From: Gnetum montanum
Taxonomy: Eukaryota > Streptophyta > Gnetopsida > Gnetales > Gnetaceae
Assembly (NCBI GenBank): GCA_015680685.1
Contig: MNCI01007854.1
Span: 295,349 to 359,348, forward strand
Length of the DNA stretch: 64,000 nucleotides
Reading direction: 5' to 3'
Shown here one piece after another: positions 11,605 through 21,563 of the stretch. The translations under genes and the position numbers were made by a program. The first letter of the stretch is position 1, and every line of letters begins with the position of its first letter. Below the pieces are notes generated by a model that was not told where the DNA came from, made no database searches, and saw nothing but the letters and a program-made list of their open reading frames with translations.

Positions 11605-12251
11605 TTAGGCATGGGTAACATGTCTTTTTAGTGCCATAACCAGTGCTTGTAGCCCATATTCCTTTATTATGTCTAAGGGGTGTGCTTTGAATGGTGAAAA
11701 GCCTATGAAAAACATCCAAGTTTCCAAGAGAATAGCTAGCACAAATGCATTTAATCCCCTTGAAGACACACCCTTTTCAATCCATTTGAATCTGTCTTTA
11801 GTTTGAAGCATACCAAGCCACAAATTCACTAATAGGTTTGAGTATAAAAATGGACAGTACATTTCCAAAACAAAGGGAGACCATAGAGTTGAATGGATGA
11901 ATGGATGACATGGACTCATTACCTGTTTTATTAAAAGAAACCATATCTTAGTATCAGCATTAAAAGTCAAAGGTAAATACCAAACATTAGTAAGAAACAT
12001 TATTATAGTACAGTCCACCATCATGAGTACTTATTATGTGATGAGTGAGAATAAATCAAACAAAATGCAATATAGAAAGAAATAGTAAAAATGTTAATGA
12101 TGGTGTAAAATAAAAACAAGTAAATATGAGAAATGTGTAAAACAAAAAAGACAAAAGAAACTAAGGGCTTAGAATAATTAGCATTAGTGGCCATCTCCCC
12201 CATGACTGAGTTGAAAGGAGGAGACCTGAAATAATGCGCAAGGTTGTCCAT
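11605..12251 (-). pseudogene. Unrecognised minus-strand reading frames in the Athila-like element
   Basis: Two consecutive open stretches (12251-12021 and 12024-11605) could be exons of one gene or of an extra ORF of the element. The first begins MDNLAHYFRSPP. The second is rich in Trp, Phe and Leu and ends after LVMALKRH. I recognise no domain. They lie between the polypurine tract and the nested plus-strand sequence, where Athila elements often carry an env-like ORF, but nothing here proves that identity. They may be fortuitous. Confidence 0.25.
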
Positions 12252-12317
12252 AAATAAAGGTAGTATTAGTACTAGTCATTTTAGGCTCATAGAAAGGTTT
12301 GGTTTGCTGAACGTTGA

Positions 12318-13258
12318 CCAATAAGCAGTTGGTTGCAGATAATCTTTGGTTGACTTCTGTGGAGAAACAAAAGAATGTTCTCGATGAACACTTTCATCAA
12401 TTGCGAGAACAGTTCATTCGGGTCAACCAAGATGTGAGCCATTTAGCCAGAGAAAATTGAATCCTCTCAATGGAGGAGGTACGTGCTATTCGACAAAAAT
12501 CAACCATTGAGATTAGCGCGTGGCAAAATGAGGCTAAACGACACGAGAAGCTGAAGGAGCATTTCCGTGATCAGGTGGGGATGTACAAACAAATCCTGGA
12601 GAAGGAGATCCATATGGCCAAGGCTCAAATTAACAACATCAGTGCTCAGCACACTGATTGAAGGGCCATATTGGACACTTACGCCTTTTCCCACCAAGCG
12701 GAAATTAAGAACCGAGACCTACAGATCTAGGACTTGACAGAGTACATGGAGTTGGCAAACCTTCGATATGCCAACCTGGCCATGTTAACAGCAGGGCACC
12801 CGAGGTCAGAGCTCGAGCAGCAGGTAGCTTCCACCCATATCAAATATGAAGCAAAATTTGCAGAGCAAAAGAAGTTGGCTGAGAAACTAGATGTCGCAAA
12901 TTCTGAACTTGCGGTGGTAAAAGAAAGCTACCAAGGACAGAAAGATGTGGCAACCGACTTAGCTCGACAGCTAACAGAACTTCACGAATACAAAGACAAA
13001 GCCAAAGCCTATGAAGAGGAACGATGGGTGTTCGCGGCATGGTATGTCAAGGCTAATCAAATGTTTCCGCAACTACCCTGTCCGTGGAAAGTGTCGACTC
13101 CATCAAACATCGGAGCATCAGCATGGATGACATAATACCCTCAGACCAAAGAGGAGAAGCTCCAGGCTATTCTTCAGCATCGTCAACCTTTAAAGCTTGG
13201 AGCACGTGACAAAGGGAAAGCACCCATGGAGGAGCCACCGCCACCAGGAACTACATGA
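12318..13258 (+). pseudogene. Coiled-coil protein remnant upstream of the nested LTR
   Basis: One frame, broken only by four stops (three TGA or TAG, one TAA), encodes a long Glu/Lys/Gln/Ala-rich helical protein. Typical stretches are KQKNVLDEHFHQLREQFI, EISAWQNEAKRHEKLKEHF and LEQQVASTHIKYEAKFAEQ, and it ends in Pro-rich EEPPPPGTT. Heptad-like spacing of hydrophobic residues indicates a coiled coil. It lies about 170 bp before the LTR at 13430, on the same strand, so it is probably a 3' extra ORF of the plus-strand gypsy element that owned that LTR. No enzymatic domain is visible. Two of the stops look like former CAG codons. Confidence 0.5.
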
Positions 13259-13429
13259 GTTCCACATTTTTGTAGTTGTAGTATTTTTTCTTTGTGTTGT
13301 GTCCTTCCACACTACGACATTAGTCCATTTCTTTTTCCAGTTAATAATCCCATACCTATCCACTGTGTAATTAATGAAGCTTACTCTCCTTGTAACTCGA
13401 GGACGAGTTTTTATTCAGTCGTGAGGGTA

Positions 13430-14400
13430 TGATGAGATGTGATTTGCATAGGACGCGATATCGCGTACACGATATTGCGTCTTCCCTACGGTATCACGTA
13501 CGCGATATCGTAGTCCACCGCCATATCTATAAATAAGATGTGGCTCTCCCTTGTTCGGGATCCCAGTTTTAGAGTAGCGAAGCTCTAGCAGTTTGATCCC
13601 TCCATAGTTAGAATTTTTTCCATGTCTACCCGCGATGTGGTGAATGTAATTGTACAGTGTCTTTATTCGAGTGTGCCGTACTTGGACATGCACATGACTA
13701 GCAATAAAGATCGAGATTACTTCATCATTGCAGCATTCACTTAGTTTATTTATTTGTTTGTTTATTTAATGTTATTTATTGCTTTCATAGTGCGACGTGA
13801 GTACGACTTGATTACGAGCATCTACAGATGTGTACAGCTAGTCAAGGAATCGGTTACTCATCATGATTAGTCTCTCACCCTTAAACTCCTAGAAGCGAAA
13901 CGAGTACAACTTGATTACGAGCATTTAAGTGTGACTGCTTGGTAGCGTAGTGGCGTATCCAGGATCTACGCTTGGTAACCCAGTGGTGTATTTGGGATCT
14001 ACGCTTGGTAATCCCAGTGGCGTACCTAGGATCTACGCTTGGTAGTCCCAGTGGTAGTTGTGCACAAGGTCCAAGATGTGTACAGTTGATCAAGGAATCA
14101 GTTGCTCATCGCACTTAGGCTAGATTAGATTTTCTTACCCTTTTCCTCTTAGCTTAGATTAGTTAATATTATTTTCCACTACCTTCAGGAGTAGTGTAGA
14201 TTAGGAAACACATCATACACCTCATCTAGACTAAACCATACGTGACATATGAAATACTAGTCTAGGTGGGAAGATAGTGGACTACGACCTAAGGCTAACT
14301 ATCTAGGTGCCACAACTAGTCCATCTGTGAAGTTCTACCAGATCGCGTGTGTGACGCTCATTTCATATGGTTGAGTGTAGGGGTACCTCGCCACTCATCA
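13430..14400 (+). repeat. Nested plus-strand LTR (3' LTR of a gypsy element)
   Basis: Starts TGATGAGATG and ends CCACTCATCA, the same 7 bp inverted ends as the enclosing element. It is preceded by GTGAGGGTA (polypurine tract) and CTCGAGGACGAG, typical of the sequence before a gypsy 3' LTR. U3 has repeated GATATCGCG/CGCGATATC palindromes. A TATA box (TATAAATAAG) lies at about 13528. No matching 5' LTR was found, so the element is truncated. The flank after the LTR is AAATG. Confidence 0.65.
13938..14055 (+). repeat. Tandem repeat of about 33 bp inside the nested LTR
   Basis: Four degenerate units of the form GCTTGGTAAYCCCAGTGGYG followed by TA...GGATCTAC. The array lies in the second of two copies of a longer duplicated segment (GACTTGATTACGAGCAT... 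at 13807 and 13910; GATGTGTACAG... at 13827 and 14069). Confidence 0.7.
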
Positions 14401-14823
14401 AAATGCTTTTGACCATTTTTTTACCATCTTCAGTAGTCTTTCTTTTTGTTGAGAAGAGAGCTTAACATTAATGATTACTAATTTTTCATTCTTGAGAAAT
14501 GCATACTCCATATTGATGGGCAATGATTTTAATTCAAGAGGCTCTTGCTTAAGCTCATCAAGGATTTCCAACTTCGTCCAGTTGATATTTTCGGTGTCAG
14601 TACTTGGAAGTTGGTGATGAACTTGCTCTAATTAAACTATGCTATCGATATAGGCACAAGTCAAGCTGTCAGTTGGTTCCATGCATAAAGTTGAATTGCT
14701 CTCTAGGTCAACTATTAGCCACTGGGTGCCTTCCTATCTTGTGGCTATTGCATACAAGCATCTTTGTATGTCAGTTACTTGTGCACGCTAGTTGCATGTA
14801 GGAAATGTTAAGCGTTGTACAAA

Positions 14824-15243
14824 CTAGGACTTCTGCACATAGTTGTACCCTTTGTCACTGTATGCGATGCATGGAACTTTCTTCTTCTTGATCTTCCTAA
14901 ATGCATTTTCTTTTGATATCTCTACGGAAAGATCATGTATTCCTAGGTGTGCATCAATCATACTTAGCCATGCTCTTCCCATTATGATTAGGAAGTCCCC
15001 CTTATAGTTGTTGACTTGGATCACTAGGAAATCGACTGGATTTGACCACCCACAAGCAGTGGTGACAATATCCTCCACTAGTCCCAATGGAGCAGTGATG
15101 GATTGGTCAGCCAACTCTAAATGAATGTTACTCTTCTTTAGCAGAGGTAGGTTCCAGGCTTTATATATTTCCTGGAAGATTAAATTAACACCAAAACCTG
15201 AATCTAATAAAGCTTTGCAAGGCTCATTTCTAGCAATTTGCAA
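14824..15243 (-). pseudogene. Gypsy aspartic protease remnant
   Basis: An open stretch of 139 codons with a retropepsin-like active site LLDSGFGVNLI (usual form DSGAS) and, about 70 residues later, IIMGRAWLSMIDA, corresponding to the ILGRPWL motif at the end of gypsy proteases. It lies downstream (minus strand) of the gag remnant at 15937-17100. The catalytic Asp-Ser-Gly is present, but RT does not follow: sequence beyond 14400 is the nested plus-strand LTR. Disabled element, function lost. Confidence 0.7.
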
Positions 15244-15936
15244 ATAAATAAGAGGACTTCCAAGATTAGAGAATTTCCTAGGAAGATGGCCAACTTTAAT
15301 CTAATCAGTGATGGCGTGGGTTAACATAATAGTGTGCGTTGAATGTGTTCTTTGGTTCAAAGGAAGCTTCGAAGATTCAAATGATGATAAGGTGTTTGGA
15401 TAATTAGTTGCTTGTGGTTGTAAGGGCTTGGTTGGATTGTTGGTTCTAAAAAAAGGTCTCTTCTTTGATCGGTTGTTTGAGCCAATAGTAGGTTGGAGAT
15501 TGATAGCCCTTGTAGCATTAAATTGCTACAGCTGGGCAAGAAGCTCAACCTGCATAGTTGGATCAGGTGGTAATGGAGTTAAGGGTGGAAGAGATGTAGA
15601 CAAATGAGAAGGATAGTACATATGTGGAGCATCACCCCTAGAGGAAGAAGTTCTATAGTACTTGAGGGTCTAGTAGTGAGGCTAAAAAGCAACATGACTA
15701 GTACAGTCATGTGGAGAGATTGGTTGCTGAACGTAATCCTTGTATGGGTTAGGTTGATGGTAAGGATACTATTGACATGATGGTGGCATTCCCCATGATT
15801 GTGGGTGTTTCCACTATTGATATTGTTCATTTGGTTGTGGTGGAGCTCCACTTAGATAATATGTCAAGGGTTGGTGGAACTGCCTTGGATTACCTTGAGG
15901 ATAAGGTAACCTTCTAGGTGTTTGCTATATGTTTAA

Positions 15937-17100
15937 TCATGGGTTTAGTGCATACACACCAGACTCTTGCAGATGTGACACCACTGGGTAACATCCCTTA
16001 GGATGGTCATATTGGCAAATCTCACATCTGCCATCATCGTCCGTGTTCGAATGCACAACCTCTTCAATGACAGCCATCTTGCCCTTACCCTTGTTATGTG
16101 CATACTCAGCTTCTTTCTTTTTCCTTGTCTCTCGGTCACTACTTTGTTCTCTAGACTCCTCTACTACTTTTAGGATAGTTTGAAATTTGTTGTCTAGGGA
16201 GTTCCACATTTGATCCACCTTTGCTAACACTTCTGATGCAAATTTTTGAATGGGCAAAGTCTTCCTATTCACCATCTCTTCAAGTGATGACTCTTCTTCA
16301 TCTTCACAAAATCTAATTTCCTTCTTTTGGAGGGAAGGATCCCTGTTGTAATCCTCCGCACTTTCTCTTTTCCTCAACTTGGCTTCCTCCTTGGCAACTT
16401 GCTCCAATAATCTTTGTATTTGATGGGCTCTAAGCTTGGATAGCCTTCCTTAGGCATAAGTCCCAAGGGTTCTTTGCGTTTCGTACCTAAGCTCATCTAT
16501 GAGATGGCGTAGTTGTTCCTTCTACAAGTAACCATGGCCAAGACAACGATGTAACAATGAATAATATTGGCCCATGGCAGCATCCAAAAATTCGTGTCCT
16601 CCTTGTTTCCATCCTTAGATTTGCTTACGCAGGTTGGACACTTAAGAGTACGTTTGATACTTATCGTTAGAGCTCCAACATGGTACTCCATCAATGAATG
16701 GATTCCAGTTCTAAGGACCGGTACCAACTTTCTGCTTCCTTGATTAGTGTCCGTGGAAACAACTTTAGCTTTTGCCACTCATTTTCTATATTTTGCAAGG
16801 CACATGCATCGTGGAATGTTGCAAATGATTTTGAGGATCGACATTATATCCTCCTTCAAATCATGGGATGTTATTCATGTCTAGTCTTTTGATCCTATTG
16901 TCCTTTTAGTGCCCTGTTGGGATCCTAATGGCCTTTGTTATATTTAACATGCTTCAGGTGGTGAGTAGGGGTTCATTGTGATCATGTTGTCTATGACATC
17001 TATGATGTCTATGGTGTTCCCTACTCTCCCTTCTTTCGTAACGTGTCTCTCTAAAATTCCCTCACCCCCTTTCTCTACTATTTTGTCGGTGATTTCTATT
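15937..17100 (-). pseudogene. Gypsy gag remnant
   Basis: Conceptual translation with stops shows a gag-like order: an Arg/His-rich N-terminal part (about 17000), VDPQNHLQ (about 16840), and DAAMGQYYSLLHRCLGH followed by LRHLIDELRYETQRTLGTYA. An uninterrupted 156-codon Lys/Glu-rich region (16407-15937) follows, with a Cys/His cluster CEICQYDHPKGC near its end. It is followed by the protease remnant on the same strand. Stops are mostly TAG or TGA at former CAG or CGA positions. The assignment rests on order and weak motifs. Confidence 0.6.
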
Positions 17101-17956
17101 TCACTTACCATTGTCCTCATGGTCTTTCCCTTTGCGACTACATTCAGATCCTAAAGGAGAGGGGGAAGAAGATGATGAAGGTGAAGAGGAAGGAGGACTG
17201 GCACCATGACGATGCCTATCACCTTCTTTTTGGTGGTCATAGCCTCGATCATGGTTACGATTGGAATGTCCGTCATTTTCATGTGTTCATGTTCCTTTTC
17301 TGGACCCTTTGTGTCTTATGGATAGTTGAGTGAAGATTCTAGTACCCAACTCCTTGACTGAAGTCAAAGAGAGGAACATCATTTTGTGGAAAACCTCCTG
17401 AGACAGGTTCACCACCGTCATTTTCACTTAGGACATATGGGACATCCTAAGACCACTTCCCCTTCACGGATTTGTAATGTCTCTCTTGTTGTAGATCCCT
17501 ATAGCATTGTGCCTCCATGGGTCGATAATCTCTCAAATCTTGCTCATGCACAACGTACTCTGACTGTAAGTGTTGCATACCAATTCATGTGAGAGCATGA
17601 AGAAGCATGCTTTGGAGTGAGTGATCAAGAGGTAACACTATGTTACTTTTAAATCACACCATCATAGCTGTTCATCCTGGTGGAGGATAAAGGTAAAGTC
17701 AGGTACATACTCATCAGGATGAGCGTATACCATGTGAAACTATTAGGGCACTGGCGGATCATCATGTGCACCCCACCTCTAATTATTCATGGTGTTGAAC
17801 CTAGTTGGTTAAGCACTCTCATAAGAAGAATGAGATATGATTGATTATTTAGTGTGTGACACCCTTTTCTAGTGATTGTAGGATAGTTAATGCTAAGGGT
17901 TTGTTCCAACGATGGAAAGATTTCCTAAGTTCTAATCAGCACACAAACAACAAAAT

Positions 17957-17974
17957 CTCTGGCAATGGTGCCAA
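17957..17974 (-). promoter_or_regulatory. Primer-binding site of the Athila-like element
   Basis: The minus strand reads TTGGCACCATTGCCAGAGA directly after the 5' LTR, a mutated version of the TGGCGCCGTTGCC-type site used by Athila and related elements. Confidence 0.6.
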
Positions 17975-18841
17975 TGATGAGCAATGAGGTACCCCTATGC
18001 CCAACCATACAGATATGAGCATTCACACACGATCCAGTCAAACTCTAAGGATTAAGTGCTTATGCGCCTACGCAAAACAAGGATGAGTTATGTAGTCATT
18101 ATCTTCCCAAGCTTACTTCTAAGGCATAATTGTATGGTTAAGTAAACTTGAGGTGTATGATTTTTATGCTTTTCTTTATATTTTCTATCCTGGTCTCCTA
18201 AGTGTGTGTAATAAAAAGATTTAATTAACTAATGGGTTTTGTAACTCTAATGTGAATCAAATCCTAACACTAGCATCCGTTCCCACTCTCTAGACACATC
18301 TTGAACCAGTGTAACACTACTGGGATTATCAAACGTTAATCGTTACTGGGTTACCAAGTGTTCCACGTATGCTCAAAGTGGTCATGCTGAGTGTGCTAAT
18401 TCATTGGTAATTAATAATTAATAATTCTATGAAATAACATTAATTAACTATTGAAAGCATCAAATAATAGTGAATAACATGAAATGCAATAATTAAGCTA
18501 TTCTAAATGTTGCAAGGTTTATCACAAAGTTTGTCTTTATTTCTAGACACAAAGTGTGCTTAGGTACATAATGTTCGAATAAAGATCTGTCCACTCTATG
18601 ACTCCTACTATGGGCAGCTAGAAATAATTCTAACTCTGGACTAGAAAAACTACAAGAGTTTGCCTAAGGGACTAAAAAACTCCCCTCAGACCAAGCACCC
18701 CTATCTCTTATTTATAGCCAACGAGACAAGTTCCAACATCACGTGTACGATATCAGGGATCCAATACCAATATTGTGTATCCGATATCGTGGATCTGATA
18801 TCAGGGATCTAATATCAGATCGCTTATTTGGTGACTCATTA
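17975..18841 (-). repeat. 5' LTR (right) of the Athila-like element
   Basis: Starts TGATGAGCAATGAGG and ends GACTCATTA (the final CA is mutated to TA). The minus-strand TATA box is in GGCTATAAATAAGAGATA (about 18705-18720). Repeated GATATC and GGATCT palindromes fill 18748-18822. Confidence 0.82.
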
Positions 18842-18846
18842 GTATG
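18842..18846. repeat. Target-site duplication GTATG (right)
   Basis: Matches 9536-9540. Confidence 0.75.
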
Positions 18847-19184
18847 GTAGTATTATGATAAAATCTTTATAATTATCTTCATTCTTAACTATAACTTCAT
18901 CCAATTCTTTATCATTAATATTTTGTTTGAAAAGTATTTTTCTTTTAGTAAGCCAATTGTTGACGTTGTCATCCTGAGCATTTTCAATGATACTTGAGTT
19001 ATAACCATTCATTTGAAAGGCATGATAAAGATGTTTAGATTCTTCTTTTAAGGTTTCATGTTACAAACTCTAAGGGCTCTGAACATTAAAGTTCTTAACA
19101 CTCCTATTTTTTGACTAAAGGGATAGTTAGAATTAGCATCCAAATATCTATCTATGTGAGTTTTCTTCCTATAGACTCCACAAA

Positions 19185-19285
19185 GATCTAGCTTTTCATG
19201 GAGGCGAATAACATAAATGAACTCATGTAGCTAACCCTGTTTTGTTGGGACAATGCTAGGGTGATGATGATGATGATGAAATTGA
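19185..19285 (+). repeat. SINE-like 3' end, copy 1
   Basis: AACTCATGTAGCTAACCCTG, then TTTTGTTGGGACAATGCTAG and a (GATGAT)n tail. This resembles the 3' end of Au-type plant SINEs and related LINEs. A second copy is at 20280. Confidence 0.4.
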
Positions 19286-19539
19286 AAAGTGATTCGAAAT
19301 AAACCTATTATGCTAGCATTGGATAGCTAGTGCATCCTCTTACATCTCAATGAAGAACTATATACTAGTGAGGGGATCCATTTAATATCTTTGATTTGTT
19401 TTTAGATTTTCTTTATGTAATAGGTAATGATTAGTTTTAGGAGAAAAACGATTGAGTTGTTGGTAAAAGAAAATGAAAAAAAAAAAAAGAAAGAGGAAGG
19501 AAGAAACAAAGAAAAAAATTATTTATTAAATAAATAAAA

Positions 19540-19695
19540 ATTTAAAAGGGACATCACCTAGAGCTTCAATGCTCATCTTGCTAAGGTGAAGTCCTAGGAA
19601 GGTTGGTGGATGAATGAAAGCTTAACCTCTTTCAAGTGGCTATACCTCAGCTTGAATGCAAGTCTTACAACTTGTAAAATAAGCAACTTAGCATC
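19540..19695 (+). repeat. Dispersed repeat family, copy 1
   Basis: Core AGCTTCAATGCTCATCTTG, then GGTGGATGAATGAAAGCTTA and ACCTCTTTCAAGTGGCTA. Related copies occur at 32620-32860, 33560-33690 and 53685-53820. The class is unknown. Confidence 0.5.
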
Positions 19696-20279
19696 ACTTC
19701 AAGTGATGATTCTTTAAATTCAAATATTATAATTAATTTAATTTTCTTAATTAGATAGATTAATTTAGTTGTGTGGAACTTGCAATAATTCCACCTTATC
19801 TAAGGAGGTCATACTTGTTTGGAATGGTGCTAGACCATTAAGTGTTTGACTAAGGAGATTTTATCATTTTTGTGTGTTAGTGTTGCACTTCTCTCATTGC
19901 ATCAATCCTAGAATGGATTGTGATTCAACATTGAGCTTGCCCCGATGTAATTTATTTATTATTTTATTCAAAAATATATAAAAATATTAAAATTATAAAA
20001 ATTTCAACAATATTATGCCCTCATCATGGTAATGAAAGTGTATTATAGCACTATAATATTTTTTATTATTTGAACATAATGACATACACAAACTCTACAA
20101 ATGTCTATCCCAACCTTGGATAAGAAAGGAGGGTTAGCATCACGTTGGTAACTAGTTATAAAACCATGCTAAATTTCATGAATGAGTTTTTTTTATTTTT
20201 TTCCAAATTTTACAAAAGCTAAGACATTCTCCTAATGCAATGTGTAGTAGTCAAGGGAAGAAATTTCAAATAAGCAAAG

Positions 20280-20372
20280 ATATAGCTCTTCATAGAGGTG
20301 AATAGCAAAAAGGAACTTATGTACTTGACCCTATTTTGATGGGAGAAGGGCAGGATGATGATGAATGACGTA
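20280..20372 (+). repeat. SINE-like 3' end, copy 2
   Basis: GCTCTTCATAGAGGTGAATA, then AACTTATGTACTTGACCCTA, TTTTGATGGGAGAAGG and a GATGATGATGAATGA tail. Same unit as 19185-19285. Confidence 0.4.
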
Positions 20373-21470
20373 CACAAGTAAACTTTGTTAGTTATATTTT
20401 TATCGGTTAAAAATGTTTATGATTTGTTTGCTATGTTTACCATTAATAAACTTTTTAGGATGTCAAAGCCAAAGAAACGCTTGTGACCTTATCCCAACAA
20501 AATAGAGTGCACTAACTTTAACCTTTTAATCTAAATTTCAAAACCTTTTAAACATGCTTACGTCATGAATTTCCCTCAACCACCTCCCTTAATCATGTTT
20601 CTTCCTCAAAGAGGATATAGTGGTTCGGGAAGATTTGTAACTTGGAACACGTTGGCATTATCCCAACATTGTCCAATCTCTCCAACGGTGCCGTCGTACA
20701 TATAAAATAAATCCTTTCGATGCTCTTGTAACTTCTAGGTTTAGTTAACTCGATGCATTTTCGAATCTCTTCTTTGTATTTTCCCGAAAGCGGGGCAGTG
20801 GGGCAACCGAAAAAGATGTTTGGACTGTTAGGAGTCAAATTTGCAGGTTTTATGCATTGAATCAACTGTACTTCACCGGCTTAGATGTCATTTACCGAGA
20901 TCGTTCCAGATAAGTTGCACAGATATTCGCATAAACCATTCAATCAACGTTAACCAATCGACTTTTTCCTTAAAACAGCGCAGACCTTTTTACGGAACAT
21001 TTTCTACGAGAAGTCTCAATTCTGGTTGGGGGAAGTCTTGGTTCCACTAATCAACCAATACCATCTACCGCTTCCAAGTATCTTGCTGGATCCGGATTCG
21101 TAGCCAAACTACAGCCCAGTGAGGAAAATACTCATTTGAGATTTGTTATTTAATGCTTGGAAAGCCAAAGAGATTAGTTGCAGGGCAGTTCCTCTGCAAC
21201 GTGCATTTAACAACAATACAAAGAAGCCGGCAACTTGGGCAGTTTTTTTGGGCAAAACCCAAAACCCTGGCAAGAATCCAATGCCATAATGTGCCAGGTT
21301 ATGTGCAAGGCCCTGTGATTTGTGACAGGAAAAGTCTTGGCGACCAGTAAAATATTAGGCTGCCTGAGGATCACTGTGGGGACGGAGCTAGCAGAATGTA
21401 CATGTGAGCATTGCTGGCACCTGCGGAAGTGACCATATATAGTGTGATAGATAAATCGCCTTCTTCTGGC

Positions 21471-21480
21471 CATATATAGT
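21471..21480 (+). promoter_or_regulatory. TATA box of the DWF1-like gene
   Basis: CATATATAGT about 90 bp before the ATG at 21564, followed by a CT-rich leader (CTCTTTCTCTGTGTCTCTC). The same decamer CATATATAGT also occurs 37 bp upstream at about 21434, so two alternative start regions are possible. Confidence 0.45.
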
Positions 21481-21563
21481 GCTCTTTCTCTGTGTCTCTC
21501 TATTGTTTCTGTTCTATTGTGTTTTGTTGATTTGGGTCTGGATTCTTCTTTCTTAGTACCTTG

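Larger units (their letters stand above)
9541..18841 (-). mobile_element. Athila-like Ty3/gypsy element, minus strand, with nested plus-strand LTR
   Basis: Two LTRs (9541-10374 and 17975-18841) share ends TGATGAG...CTCATCA and are flanked by a perfect 5 bp duplication GTATG (9536-9540, 18842-18846). Next to the right LTR the minus strand reads TTGGCACCATTGCCAGAGA, resembling the tRNA-Asp-type primer site of Athila elements. Next to the left LTR is GTTGTGGGGGTA, a polypurine tract. So the element runs right to left. Gag and protease remnants are at 14824-17100. RT and integrase were not found; the middle (about 12300-14400) is occupied by plus-strand sequence with its own LTR. Confidence 0.82.
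18847..21470. other. Intergenic region upstream of the DWF1-like gene
   Basis: No gene recognised. It holds an A-rich tract (19475-19520), two SINE-like 3' ends and one copy of a dispersed repeat, annotated separately. A 90-codon minus-strand open frame at 20593-20865 has no recognisable domain and is probably chance. Confidence 0.4.

Noticed and set aside
20593-20865. Minus-strand open frame of 90 codons upstream of the DWF1-like gene
   Set aside because: No domain, no splice partners and no repeat copy recognised; the length is compatible with chance.
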